Origin: Gemella haemolysans
GTDB lineage: Bacteria > Bacillota > Bacilli > Staphylococcales > Gemellaceae
Length of the DNA: 64,000 nucleotides
Reading direction: 5' to 3'
Assembly (NCBI RefSeq): GCF_012273215.1
Contig: NZ_CP050965.1
Coordinates: forward strand, 372,001 to 436,000
Positions 1 to 8,205 of the stretch are shown here, one piece after another. Made by a program: the position numbers and the translations under genes. Each line of letters starts with the position of its first letter. Position 1 is the first letter of the stretch. The notes beneath the pieces were generated by a model. It saw only the letters and a program-made list of their open reading frames with translations, made no database searches and was not told the origin of the DNA.

Positions 1-87
1 CGGTTTTTGCATTGACTTTTACATGATTTATACATGTGATATTATCAAAAATGTTGTTTATAAGGTTATTGATAAGGAGTTGACCAC

Positions 88-251
88 ATGAGTGATGTAA
101 TAAGCTGTTAGATGAAGCTATTAAAGAAACCGAAAACTTGTACGAAGGAGAAGTCTTTATTTTTAAGGAATTGTTTAAAGGATATGTATGGAACAGGATA
201 CCGAGAAAGGACTGTACTAATGTCTTAGTAGATGTTTTTGAGATATTTTAA
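88..251 (+). pseudogene. DUF1413-like small protein, frameshifted
   Basis: A start codon at 88 behind a good RBS (aaggag at 74-79) runs into a stop after seven codons. A second frame from about 102 to 251 encodes a coherent peptide with the segments FKELFKGYVWNRIPR and VLVDVFEIF. From memory this resembles the short DUF1413 proteins that accompany Gram-positive mobile elements. The break between ATG and body suggests an indel, so I call it broken. Family assignment is by recall only. It lies just upstream of the metal resistance operon and has no clear functional link to it. Confidence 0.4.
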
Positions 252-265
252 ATAATATAAAAAAC

Positions 266-350
266 ACTTGAATAAATGCTCATATAACTATTGACACAAG
301 AGAAAAATAATAATATAATAAATATACAACGTATGAATGATTATTCAAGT
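266..350 (+). promoter_or_regulatory. cad operon promoter with ArsR-type operator half-sites
   Basis: TTGACA at 291-296 and TATAAT at 314-319 are separated by 17 bp, a consensus sigma-A promoter. It is flanked by ACTTGAATAA (from 266) and the inverted match TTATTCAAGT (ending near 350); the downstream site also reads TGAATGATTATTCA. SmtB/ArsR-family repressors typically bind TGAA-type inverted repeats of this kind. I infer that the regulator at 385 represses this promoter until Cd/Zn binds. Confidence 0.7.
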
Positions 351-384
351 AATCAGATGAAATGATTTAAAAAGAGGTAATAAT

Positions 385-753
385 ATGACTAAAAAATTTA
401 ATTCAATTGAAAGATGTGACTGCAATGTAATTCATGAGGATATTGTAAATCAAGTTAGAGATAAAATGCCTCAAGAAGAAAGCCTTTATGATCTAGCAGA
501 ATTATTTAAAGTATTTGGAGATTCAACACGAATCAGGATATTATGGGCTTTACATGAAGCTGAAATGTGTGTTTGTGATATCGCTGTATTACTTAACATG
601 ACACAATCAGCAATTTCCCATCAGCTGAGAGTCTTAAAACAAGCTAATTTAGTGAAAAACAGAAAAGAAGGCAAAGTAGTATATTATTCATTAGTTGATG
701 ATCATGTAAGAGAAATATTTGACCAAGGTCTAATTCATATCAACGAGAAGTAG
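385..753 (+). CDS. cadC: ArsR/SmtB-family metal-sensing repressor (CadC-like)
   Basis: A 122 aa winged-helix repressor. The N-terminal Cys pair (C11, C13) and the CVC motif on the alpha-3 helix (C62, C64) match the thiolate Cd/Pb/Zn site of CadC. D105, H107 and H118 near the C-terminus are placed like the second zinc site of CzrA/SmtB. The recognition helix is around QSAISHQLRVLK. Its own promoter carries ArsR-like half-sites and the next genes are an HMA protein and a P-type ATPase, so metal-relieved autoregulation of a Cd/Zn efflux operon is expected. The gene name rests on family resemblance; a CmtR/CzrA-type name is also possible. Confidence 0.85.
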   Translation: MTKKFNSIERCDCNVIHEDIVNQVRDKMPQEESLYDLAELFKVFGDSTRIRILWALHEAEMCVCDIAVLLNMTQSAISHQLRVLKQANLVKNRKEGKVVYYSLVDDHVREIFDQGLIHINEK

Positions 754-898
754 TAATGCGGTAGAATAGAATATTTTTTGAAGATATTTGGGCATATATT
801 TAAGTCTTCATTTCAAATGAGCAATGCTTCAAGAAAATTTGAAAAAGACTTGTAGTATTCAAAATAAAATTACAAATAATATTTAGGAGGATTTAATA

Positions 899-1120
899 AT
901 GAAAAAGAAATTTATACTTGAAGGTTTAGATTGTGCAAATTGCGCGGCAAAAATGGAAAAGGCTATTAATGAGCTTGATGGAGTGAAAGAAGCTACTGTT
1001 AACTTTATGACCACAAAACTCGTTATTGATGGTGAGGATGAAAAAATGCCAACAATAATAGCAGAGGCCGAAAAAATAGTTAAAAAAATCGAACCCGATA
1101 CAACTATGAAAAAGGCTTAA
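899..1120 (+). CDS. Heavy-metal-associated (HMA) domain protein
   Basis: A 73 aa single-domain ferredoxin-like metal-binding protein. The signature GLDCANCAAKME places the metal-binding Cys at C12 and C15. In many CadA/ZntA pumps this domain is fused to the N-terminus of the ATPase. Here it is a separate gene ending 15 bp before the ATPase, which itself lacks an HMA domain, so it probably acts as a detached metal donor or sensor for that pump. A strong RBS (aggagg, 883-888) precedes it. It is cotranscribed with the ATPase. Confidence 0.9.
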   Translation: MKKKFILEGLDCANCAAKMEKAINELDGVKEATVNFMTTKLVIDGEDEKMPTIIAEAEKIVKKIEPDTTMKKA

Positions 1121-1135
1121 AGGAGGCTATTTAGT

Positions 1136-2980
1136 ATGACAAAACGACTATGGCGAATAATTATTGGTGCAGCCGTGTTAGCTACAGCAGTATTGCTTAG
1201 TTTAAATAACGAATGGTTACAGATTGCTCTCTTTATAATAAGTTACATTATTGTAGGTGGAGATGTTGTAAAAAGAGCTGTAAAAAATATTTTTAAAGGT
1301 CAAGTTTTCGATGAAAATTTTTTAATGAGTATTGCAACAATTGGTGCATTTTTTATTGGTGAGTATCCTGAAGGTGTTGCAGTTATGCTGTTTTATCAAG
1401 TTGGAGAACTGTTTCAAAGCTATGCAGTTGGCAAGTCGAGAAAGTCAATTGCAAGCCTTATGGATATTCGACCAGATTATGCAAATGTTAAAAAAGGTGA
1501 TGAACTTGTCAAAGTTGACCCAGATGAAGTACAAATTGGAGATATTATTGTAATTAAAGCAGGAGAAAAAATTCCTCTTGATGGCAAGGTAATTGAGGGA
1601 AGTTCAATGATTGATACATCGGCACTAACAGGCGAATCTATTCCTCGTGAAGTAGAAGTTGGAAGTGATATCCTAAGTGGGTGCATCAACATTAATGGGG
1701 TTATTACAACAGAGGTTACCAAGGAATTTGGAGAATCTACTGTAAGTAAAATTCTTGATTTAGTTGAAAATGCAAGTAGTAAAAAATCCAATTCAGAACA
1801 ATTTATTACGAAGTTTGCGAGATATTATACACCGGTTGTGGTTATAATTGCAGTTTTTCTAGCTATTATACCACCTCTTGTTATAGACGGGGCGACTTTT
1901 AGTGATTGGATATATAGAGCACTAGCATTCCTTGTGGTATCCTGTCCGTGTGCTTTAGTTATTTCAATTCCTTTGAGTTTCTTCGGTGGAATAGGTGGAG
2001 CCTCAAAAAAAGGTGTTTTAGTCAAGGGTAGTAATTATTTAGAGGCATTAGCAGAAACTGAAATTGTTGTTTTTGATAAAACTGGAACACTAACGAAAGG
2101 TGTATTTAATGTACAGGAAATTCATCCAGAAGGAGTTTCCAAAGAAGAGCTACTAGAATTAACTGCACATGCGGAAAGCTATTCCAATCATCCGATTTCA
2201 CTTTCACTGAAACGTGCATATAGCAAAGAAATAGACAATGGACGTATTTCAGATGTAGAAGAGATATCAGGTCATGGTGTTATTGCAACAGTAGATGGCA
2301 AAAAGGTTATGGCAGGAAATATCAAACTTATGAAAATGATGGATATCCCTTATTTCAAGGGAGAGCTGATCGGTACTATTGTACATGTTGCTGTTAATAA
2401 CAAATATATAGGTTACATTGTAATTGCCGATGAGGTAAAGGAAGATTCAGCACAAGCAATCAAGGAACTTAAGGCAGCTAATATTAAACAAACAGTTATG
2501 TTGACAGGTGATAATAAAAGTATTGGTTCAAAAGTTGCTAAAGAGCTTGGTCTTGATAAGGTTTATGCAGAACTGTTGCCAGCAGACAAAGTTGAAAAAC
2601 TAGAAGAATTATTTTCGCAAAAATCTAAAAAAGGTAAACTTGCCTTTGTTGGTGACGGAATCAATGATGCACCTGTATTAGCTCGTGCAGACATTGGAAT
2701 AGCAATGGGTGGTTTAGGTTCTGATGCGGCCATTGAAGCTGCTGATGTTGTAATTATGACTGATGAACCATCGAAAATTGCTACTACAATGAAGATTTCT
2801 AAAAAGACACTAAAAATTGCACATCAAAACATAGTATTTGCAATTGGAATAAAAATAATTGTTCTTATTTTGAGTGCTTTTGGAATAACTACTATGTGGG
2901 CAGCTATATTTGCAGATGTAGGTGTAACTATCATCGCAGTATTAAATGCTTTTAGAGCTTTGAATGTAAAGAATCTATAA
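1136..2980 (+). CDS. cadA: Cd/Zn/Co-type P1B ATPase
   Basis: A 614 aa heavy-metal efflux pump of the inner membrane. Visible motifs in order: TGES actuator loop (165-168), the CPC metal motif in the membrane (C270-P271-C272), DKTGT with phosphorylated D314, the SNHP nucleotide-binding motif (H352-P353), and GDGINDAP (506-513). Length fits a ZntA/CadA pump without its N-terminal HMA domain; that domain is the adjacent gene. The CPC motif and CadC-like regulator point to Cd/Zn/Pb rather than Cu. A strong terminator follows, so the operon is regulator-HMA-pump. Confidence 0.93.
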   Translation: MTKRLWRIIIGAAVLATAVLLSLNNEWLQIALFIISYIIVGGDVVKRAVKNIFKGQVFDENFLMSIATIGAFFIGEYPEGVAVMLFYQVGELFQSYAVGKSRKSIASLMDIRPDYANVKKGDELVKVDPDEVQIGDIIVIKAGEKIPLDGKVIEGSSMIDTSALTGESIPREVEVGSDILSGCININGVITTEVTKEFGESTVSKILDLVENASSKKSNSEQFITKFARYYTPVVVIIAVFLAIIPPLVIDGATFSDWIYRALAFLVVSCPCALVISIPLSFFGGIGGASKKGVLVKGSNYLEALAETEIVVFDKTGTLTKGVFNVQEIHPEGVSKEELLELTAHAESYSNHPISLSLKRAYSKEIDNGRISDVEEISGHGVIATVDGKKVMAGNIKLMKMMDIPYFKGELIGTIVHVAVNNKYIGYIVIADEVKEDSAQAIKELKAANIKQTVMLTGDNKSIGSKVAKELGLDKVYAELLPADKVEKLEELFSQKSKKGKLAFVGDGINDAPVLARADIGIAMGGLGSDAAIEAADVVIMTDEPSKIATTMKISKKTLKIAHQNIVFAIGIKIIVLILSAFGITTMWAAIFADVGVTIIAVLNAFRALNVKNL

Positions 2981-2996
2981 ACTATTTTTCCTATTC

Positions 2997-3046
2997 ACCC
3001 CTTGAATGATACCGATAATTGACGATACAATCAAGGGGTATTTTTT
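2997..3046 (+). terminator. Rho-independent terminator of the cad operon
   Basis: ACCCCTTGA (2997-3005) pairs with TCAAGGGGT (3031-3039) and is followed by a run of T. The loop is long (about 25 nt) but has weak internal pairing. Confidence 0.8.
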
Positions 3047-3242
3047 AATTTAAAAACTATAAATGAAAATTGGTTGGGATTTACCTTGAATTAAATGGTT
3101 TTAAAGATATGGAGGTTATGTAATTGAAAGTTATTGATGAATTTTCTGTGAATGTATCACACAAAATTTAAATAGAACAAAGGAGAGTTGCCCTGTCTGT
3201 AATAATGAAGGAGTAACAGTTAGTAGGACAACCGTTGAACAC

Positions 3243-3602
<360 letters not shown>

Positions 3603-3608
3603 TTTGAG

Positions 3609-3712
3609 TTGATATGTTCTCACGAACAGACAAAACCGTTGATATCTTCCCACAAACGAGAGCCAATGTTGGATATGTTTCCGACTACGAGTGTGGATAT
3701 GTTTCCCTTAAC
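3609..3712. repeat. Four imperfect direct repeats (GTTGATATGTTCTC type)
   Basis: Four units share the core G-TTGATATNTTCYC: gttgatatgttctc, gttgatatcttccc, gttggatatgtttcc and gtggatatgtttccc, spaced about 25-30 bp apart. Multiple short repeats of this sort are typical of IS21-family ends, where they bind transposase. No istA/istB gene is present here, so it would be an orphan end. This identification is speculative; the repeats themselves are visible. Confidence 0.4.
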
Positions 3713-3720
3713 CATAGGGG

Positions 3721-3880
3721 TTGAAGCAGTTGTTTTAATGACAAGAGAGTAGACCGAAGCCGTTAATTACGAATGCTTTATGTGATAGCTGTCGTAGAGG
3801 AGTAGTAATACAGTAACAGAGAACCGCTGAGTGCGTGGTATTGCTACAGCGAACAAGAGGGTGAAAATCCTGATTTTAAG
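3721..3880. repeat. Diverged ~140 bp repeat, copy 1
   Basis: The stretch beginning ttgaagcagttgttttaatg recurs, diverged, at 5003-5135 on the same strand. Shared words include ttttaatgacaag, gaagcc, ttaattacgaat and ctttatg. The two copies flank the IS200 remnant. I cannot assign a family. No ORF covers it and the conservation looks like a structured or terminal element rather than coding sequence. Confidence 0.5.
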
Positions 3881-3929
3881 CTATTTTACAAGCATTTTGT
3901 ATTTGTAGATAAAGGCAATTTTGACGTTA

Positions 3930-4087
3930 AAAAAGTCCTAAAAAGGCACATAGATGTAAATGTATTTGTAGATGTCGTTTGCGTATCTAAAAAGCTTTTA
4001 TAAAGCGAATTTAGATATCAATAAACCACTGCACCTATGAGTTTTCATATGAACTTTGTTAAATTTTAGGACTTTTGGATCAGCCCC
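3930..4087. repeat. MITE-like repeat, diverged/partial copy
   Basis: The segment from about 3984 to 4087 matches the 3' two-thirds of the elements at 38803-38976 and 48602-48774 (shared tatctaaaaagcttttata, gcgaatttagatatc, and the end ggacttttggatcagcccc). The 5' third differs. Here AAAAGTCCTAAAA near 3932 is an inverted match to TTTTAGGACTTTT near 4064-4076, giving this copy its own terminal inverted repeat. Confidence 0.7.
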
Positions 4088-4186
4088 TTTTTTTATTGGC
4101 TGTATAATAAATCCGGGGCATGGAAAAAACCATGCTCCAGATTTTAATTAAGGGCTTTAGCCAGTTGAGGAGGCGAAGTCTCCGAA

Positions 4187-4900
4187 ACAAAAAACCACCC
4201 GCTATGCGGGTGCGAGACAAAAGTTAAACAATTGAAAAATCATCCTTTCTTGATAAAATAAGAGTAGTTCAAGCTCTAAAATAAAGAAAGGATGATTTTA
4301 ATTATGACAAATAAACATAATAGTTTATCGAATACAAAGTGGTTATGTAAATACCATATTGTATTTACACCTAAGTATATACGAAAAATAGAATTTAATC
4401 AATACAAACGAGATATAGTAGATATAATAAAAAGGTTATGTAAGTATAAAGGAGTGGAAATAATAGAAGGACACATAATGCCAGATCATATACATTTGCT
4501 ACTATCAATACCGCCAAAATATAGTGTATCAAGTTTTATGGGGATTTGAAAGGAAAAAATTCACTGATGATATTTGATATTCATAAAACTTGGAATATAA
4601 GTATTGGAATAGAAAGTTTTGAGTAGAAGGATACTATGTAAGTACTGTAGTATTAAATGAAAGTACAATAAGAAAATATATCAGAGAACGATAATCGCAT
4701 GAGATTACAATAGACAAACTGATAACGAAAGTATATACAAATCCATTTGGAAATAAAAAAATAGATAAACCCGTTTAACGGGTAGCGGGGGTTAAAATAC
4801 AATAGGGCTTGAACGAATGTGAAAGCCAGTGCCTTGAGGTGCGTGTTAGTAACAAAGGGTTATACCCGAAGAGAAAACCACCCCTTTTCAGGGGGCATTA
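4187..4900 (+). mobile_element. Decayed IS200/IS605-type insertion sequence
   Basis: The block contains a broken Y1 transposase gene bounded by short GC-rich hairpins: CACCCGCTATGCGGGTG at 4196-4212 on the left, ACCCGTTTAACGGGT at 4769-4783, and CCCCTTTTCAGGGG at 4881-4894 on the right. Subterminal hairpins without terminal inverted repeats are the hallmark of IS200/IS605. The words aaaaccaccc precede both outer hairpins, so I place the ends near 4187 and 4900. The 120 bp before the right hairpin is non-coding and could be a scaffold RNA remnant, but that is a guess. Confidence 0.7.
4292..4700 (+). pseudogene. tnpA: IS200-type TnpA transposase, frameshifted
   Basis: The first 85 codons match TnpA Y1 transposases: a start region with TKWLCKYHIVFTPKY and the HUH motif within MPDHIHLLLS, then PPKYSVSSFMG. 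The frame then breaks at about 4545. Downstream sequence in shifted frames still encodes TnpA-like LKGKNSLMIFD and EGYYVSTVVLNESTIRKYI (the latter reconstructed across the breaks). Intact TnpA is about 150 aa. The catalytic Tyr region is in the disrupted part, so the element cannot move by itself. Confidence 0.85.
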
Positions 4901-5002
4901 TTGGTATCGTTTTGACATACCCATTTTAAGGTGAAAATAGGCGTTCTACCATTCCTGTGTACAGTGGATATGAAATGCGTTACTCGTTGGAGAACCGAGC
5001 CA

Positions 5003-5135
5003 TGTTGAAGCAGTCGTTTTAATGACAAGGGTGTAGGCTGAAGCCATTAATTACGAATACTTTATGAGATAGTTATCGCAGAGCGTTAGTGATGAGGTAA
5101 CAGTGAATCGATGAGTGTGTAGTATTAATGTCAAA
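5003..5135. repeat. Diverged ~140 bp repeat, copy 2
   Basis: Second copy of the sequence at 3721-3880, beginning gttgaagcagtcgttttaat. Substitutions are scattered and the order of shared words is unchanged. Together with copy 1 it brackets the IS200 remnant at a distance of about 1.3 kb. The rest of 4900-5320 holds no ORF or promoter that I can support. Confidence 0.5.
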
Positions 5136-5320
5136 AGTTGTAACTAGTGAATAAATGAAGTGTAGAAAATAAAGGCTTATTCTAAGGCTATCGTTAAAGG
5201 ATATTGGTAACTTGGAGTAAGTCTTTATTTTAATTTACGAAATCTAAGGAGTATTGTATAATAAAATAAATTAAGTTGATTAAGAGGGAAATATATAATT
5301 TAAGTTTTGGAGGTGAGTGT

Positions 5321-5938
5321 GTGATAGAAATTAGACCTAGTTTTAAAAATATAGAATCATTTGAGGAATTTAACAAGTACTATTGGTATCGAGAGGAACT
5401 TTCACAAATATGTAAGTCTCTTGGACTAGAGTATAGATGTACAAAGAAAGAATTGAACTATATTATTGAACAATATTTCAAGGGGAATAGAATAGAAAAG
5501 TCTATAAGGAAAGTAAATAAAAAACATGCCGAAGTAATATCTTTAAATACACCATTGCTAGAATGTGGTTTTTCTTTTAACCAAAAATTTAGAGATTATT
5601 TTTCAGCTGTAACAGGAGTTAGCTCGTTTAAATTTAATGCTGATATGGCAACGGCTTGGAGAAAAGTAAAAAGTGATAATGATAAAGAATTTACAATTCA
5701 AGATATGATAAAAATATATTATGGAGAGTCAGATTATGCAAAGTATGATAATTCGACTTGTCAGTGGAATCAATTTTTGAAAGATTTTTGTGCAGATGAA
5801 CACAGCAATAATTATTCTAACAAGTTAAAAGTTGCGGCTATCCTTTGGAAAGAAGTTAGAAACTCAAAAAATGAAAAAATTTATTCAAAACAACTTCTAA
5901 ATGAATATGGATTCAAATTAGAGGAGTACTGCAAATAA
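5321..5938 (+). CDS. SAP-domain protein (DUF6434-like)
   Basis: I choose the GTG at 5321 because it follows a strong RBS (ggaggtgag, 5309-5317) at good spacing, giving 205 aa; upstream codons lack an RBS. An N-terminal SAP-like helix-extension-helix (LSQICKSLGLEYRCTKKEL, about residues 26-44) is a putative nucleic-acid-binding motif. The C-terminal part contains FKFNADMATAWRKVK and CQWNQFLKDF, which I associate with the SAP/DUF6434 family common in Firmicute accessory regions. Function is unknown. Fragments of a paralogue lie at 6713-6752 and 7582-7718, so the gene was duplicated here. Confidence 0.7.
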   Translation: MIEIRPSFKNIESFEEFNKYYWYREELSQICKSLGLEYRCTKKELNYIIEQYFKGNRIEKSIRKVNKKHAEVISLNTPLLECGFSFNQKFRDYFSAVTGVSSFKFNADMATAWRKVKSDNDKEFTIQDMIKIYYGESDYAKYDNSTCQWNQFLKDFCADEHSNNYSNKLKVAAILWKEVRNSKNEKIYSKQLLNEYGFKLEEYCK

Positions 5939-6119
5939 AAATATATCGGATACTTTTTAATGATAGTATAAGGTTGTCGTTAAAAGGTTTATAGATGCAG
6001 GTAGGATGATTGGATATACTTTTCATATGGAGTGTGTGGCGTTACTTGTGAAAGGTGATTAATAGAAGAAAATTATAAAAGATAAATAATATAGTATTTT
6101 GTAAAGGGAGGGATTAATT

Positions 6120-6656
6120 GTGCCAAGACCAACGACAAAAAATGATTTAATGATAGTTGCCGAGGAAAGTTATGAAAAGTTAAACTTACATATTTCAAAG
6201 ATGACGAGTGAAGAGTTAAATACACCTTTTAATTTTTCAAAAGATAAAAAGAAAAAAGAAGCTCATTGGAAAAGAGATAAAAACTTAAGAGATATCTTAA
6301 TTCATCTATATGAATGGCATAAACTTGTTTTGAATTGGGTACGTTTCAATCAAGAGGGAGAAGAGAAATCATTTATTCCTGAACCATATAACTGGAGAAC
6401 TTACGGCGATATGAATTTAGAATTTTGGAAAAAGCATCAGAATACGTCTCTGGAAGATGCAACAAAAGCTTTACAAAAATCTCATAAAGATATTTTGAAA
6501 CTAGCCGAAAACTTTACAAATGAAGAATTATTTTCAAAAAAAGTTTATAAATGGGTTGGCGGGAGTACATTGGGATCTTATTTTGTCAGTGCTACTTCTA
6601 GCCATTATGATTGGGCTATAAAAAAAATAAAGGCCCATCAAAAAAATTGCAAGTAA
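6120..6656 (+). CDS. ClbS/DfsB-family four-helix-bundle protein (DUF1706)
   Basis: 178 aa starting at GTG 6120 after an RBS (gggagg). It carries the hallmarks of the DinB-like ClbS/DfsB family: start MPRPTTKNDL, a central LIHLYEWHKLVLNW helix with a conserved His-Trp, and a C-terminal SHYDWAIKKIK. Members include ClbS, which hydrolyses the colibactin warhead, but most Firmicute homologues have no proven substrate. It is a single gene with no obvious operon partner. Detoxification is an inference from the family. Confidence 0.8.
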   Translation: MPRPTTKNDLMIVAEESYEKLNLHISKMTSEELNTPFNFSKDKKKKEAHWKRDKNLRDILIHLYEWHKLVLNWVRFNQEGEEKSFIPEPYNWRTYGDMNLEFWKKHQNTSLEDATKALQKSHKDILKLAENFTNEELFSKKVYKWVGGSTLGSYFVSATSSHYDWAIKKIKAHQKNCK

Positions 6657-6712
6657 GCCATAAATGGAAAAATACAAGGAAGTAAAGATAAATTAACGTA
6701 AACTTCCTTTTA

Positions 6713-6752
6713 GAGGAGTATCGCAAATAAAAATATATTGAATACTTTTTAA
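6713..6752 (+). pseudogene. 3' end remnant of a duplicated SAP-domain gene
   Basis: Sequence from gaggagtatcgcaaataaaa through gaatactttttaa repeats the stop-codon region of the SAP gene at 5922-5961 with a few changes. It carries no reading frame of its own and marks one edge of a duplication in this accessory region. Confidence 0.6.
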
Positions 6753-6791
6753 AGATAACTCACATTTGAAAAATTACGAGGAGATTATAAG

Positions 6792-7556
6792 ATGAATAGT
6801 TATATAAAGTTAAATGAAGATAGATGGAATAATGTAAAAAATGACTATACTGAGCCGTTGACACACGAACAATTAGAAGAAGCTAGAAATAATCCAATTT
6901 CTGTTGCATTAACTGTTGGGAAAAAAGTTCCAAAAGAATGGTTTGAAAAAGCAAACGGAAAAAAGATATTAGGTTTAGCTTGTGGTGGTGGTCAGCAAGG
7001 TCCAGTTTTTGCTGTAAAAGGTTATGATGTAACTATAATGGATTTTTCTAAATCACAATTACAAAGAGATGAAATGGTTGCTAAAAGAGAAGGCTTAAAA
7101 ATCAACACAGTTCAAGGTGATATGACAAAACCATTTCCATTTGAAAATGAAACATTTGATATTATTTTTAATCCAGTTTCAAATGTATATGTAGAAGATT
7201 TAGAAAATATATATAGGGAAGCCTCTCGAGTATTGAAAAAGGGTGGATTGTTAATGGTCGGATTTATGAATCCTTGGATATACATGTATGATGCTGACAT
7301 TGTATGGGACAAACCCGATGAAGAATTACTTTTAAAATTCTCAATACCTTTTAATTCGAAAGAGCTTGAAGAGGAAGGCAAGATAACTATAAATCCAGAA
7401 TATGGATATGAATTTAGCCATACCTTAGAAACTCAGATCCGAGGACAACTTAAAAATGGACTTACTATGATAGATTTTTATGAATCGTGTGACAAAAGAC
7501 ATAGACTATCACGTTATGGAAACGACTATATAGCTACACTTTGTATTAAACTATAA
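6792..7556 (+). CDS. Class I SAM-dependent methyltransferase
   Basis: 254 aa. A Rossmann SAM-binding fold is evident: motif I ILGLACGGGQQG (about residues 57-68), an acidic end of beta-2 (TIMDFSKSQL), motif II with QGDMTKPFPFENETFD, and motif post-II EASRVLKKGGLL. The glycine-rich loop is LACGGG, as in Methyltransf_11/UbiE-like proteins. The C-terminal third probably binds the substrate, which cannot be told from sequence. An RBS (gaggag) precedes ATG 6792. Neighbours give no pathway hint. Confidence 0.85.
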   Translation: MNSYIKLNEDRWNNVKNDYTEPLTHEQLEEARNNPISVALTVGKKVPKEWFEKANGKKILGLACGGGQQGPVFAVKGYDVTIMDFSKSQLQRDEMVAKREGLKINTVQGDMTKPFPFENETFDIIFNPVSNVYVEDLENIYREASRVLKKGGLLMVGFMNPWIYMYDADIVWDKPDEELLLKFSIPFNSKELEEEGKITINPEYGYEFSHTLETQIRGQLKNGLTMIDFYESCDKRHRLSRYGNDYIATLCIKL

Positions 7557-7581
7557 TGGTATAGAACATACTTTAGGAGAT

Positions 7582-7718
7582 TAGTCCGTTTGAATTTAAT
7601 GCTGATATGGCAACGGATTGGAGAAAAGTAAAAAGTGATAACGATAATAAATTTACAATCCAAGATATGATAAAAATATATTATGGAGAGTCAGATTACG
7701 CCAAGTATGATAATTTGA
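7582..7718 (+). pseudogene. Internal fragment of a SAP-domain gene
   Basis: This stretch is a near copy of 5620-5755 within the SAP-domain gene; both encode FNADMAT.WRKVKSDND followed by FTIQDMIKIYYGESDYAKYDN. It lacks start and stop context and is followed by unrelated sequence, so it is a broken duplicate. Confidence 0.8.
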
Positions 7719-7785
7719 TTTACCAAGGGAAAATATTAAAAACTAAAGTTAAGTATAATATAAGATAAAAGATAGGTGATATTAA

Positions 7786-8130
7786 ATGGTTAAGTATAGT
7801 GATGAGGATATTAGAAAATTAAATAAGATAACATTAAAAATAGCTGGAGATTATTTGGGAATAAGTTCTCAGGCAGTCGCCTTAGGGTTAAGAAATAATC
7901 TTCTTCCTATAGGTTTTGCTATTCATAATGAAGAAAAAGATAGACGTTTTACAGAAAGTTGGTCTTATCATATTATTGCTGAAAGAATGATTTCTTATAA
8001 TAATGGGAAATTATCTGAAATACGTGTTGAGCATATAGAAAAGAGTTTGGATAAAATTATAGATGAATTCAATAGCTTAAAACAAGAGCTACTTTTTATA
8101 TTAAGCGAAAATGCAGAAGTGAAGAATTAG
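7786..8130 (+). CDS. Conserved hypothetical protein, possibly DNA-binding
   Basis: 114 aa with RBS aggtg. The N-terminus (KITLKIAGDYLGISSQAVALGLRN, presented here in part) reads like a helix-turn-helix of excisionase/MerR-like small proteins, and the tail is a predicted amphipathic helix (HIEKSLDKIIDEFNSLKQEL). Proteins of this layout occur in phages and integrative elements. I do not recognise a named family, and a regulator is the most I would infer. Confidence 0.55.
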   Translation: MVKYSDEDIRKLNKITLKIAGDYLGISSQAVALGLRNNLLPIGFAIHNEEKDRRFTESWSYHIIAERMISYNNGKLSEIRVEHIEKSLDKIIDEFNSLKQELLFILSENAEVKN

Positions 8131-8205
8131 AAGTTTTTGAATATGCATTTTCGCTAGGAAAATATAAAGATAAGGATGTAAAGTATAAAGGTAAAGGTGA
8201 TTTAT

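Noticed and set aside
3721..5135. Group II intron or structured RNA explanation for the 140 bp repeat
   Set aside because: I see neither an intron-encoded protein nor a recognisable domain V sequence; left as an unassigned repeat.
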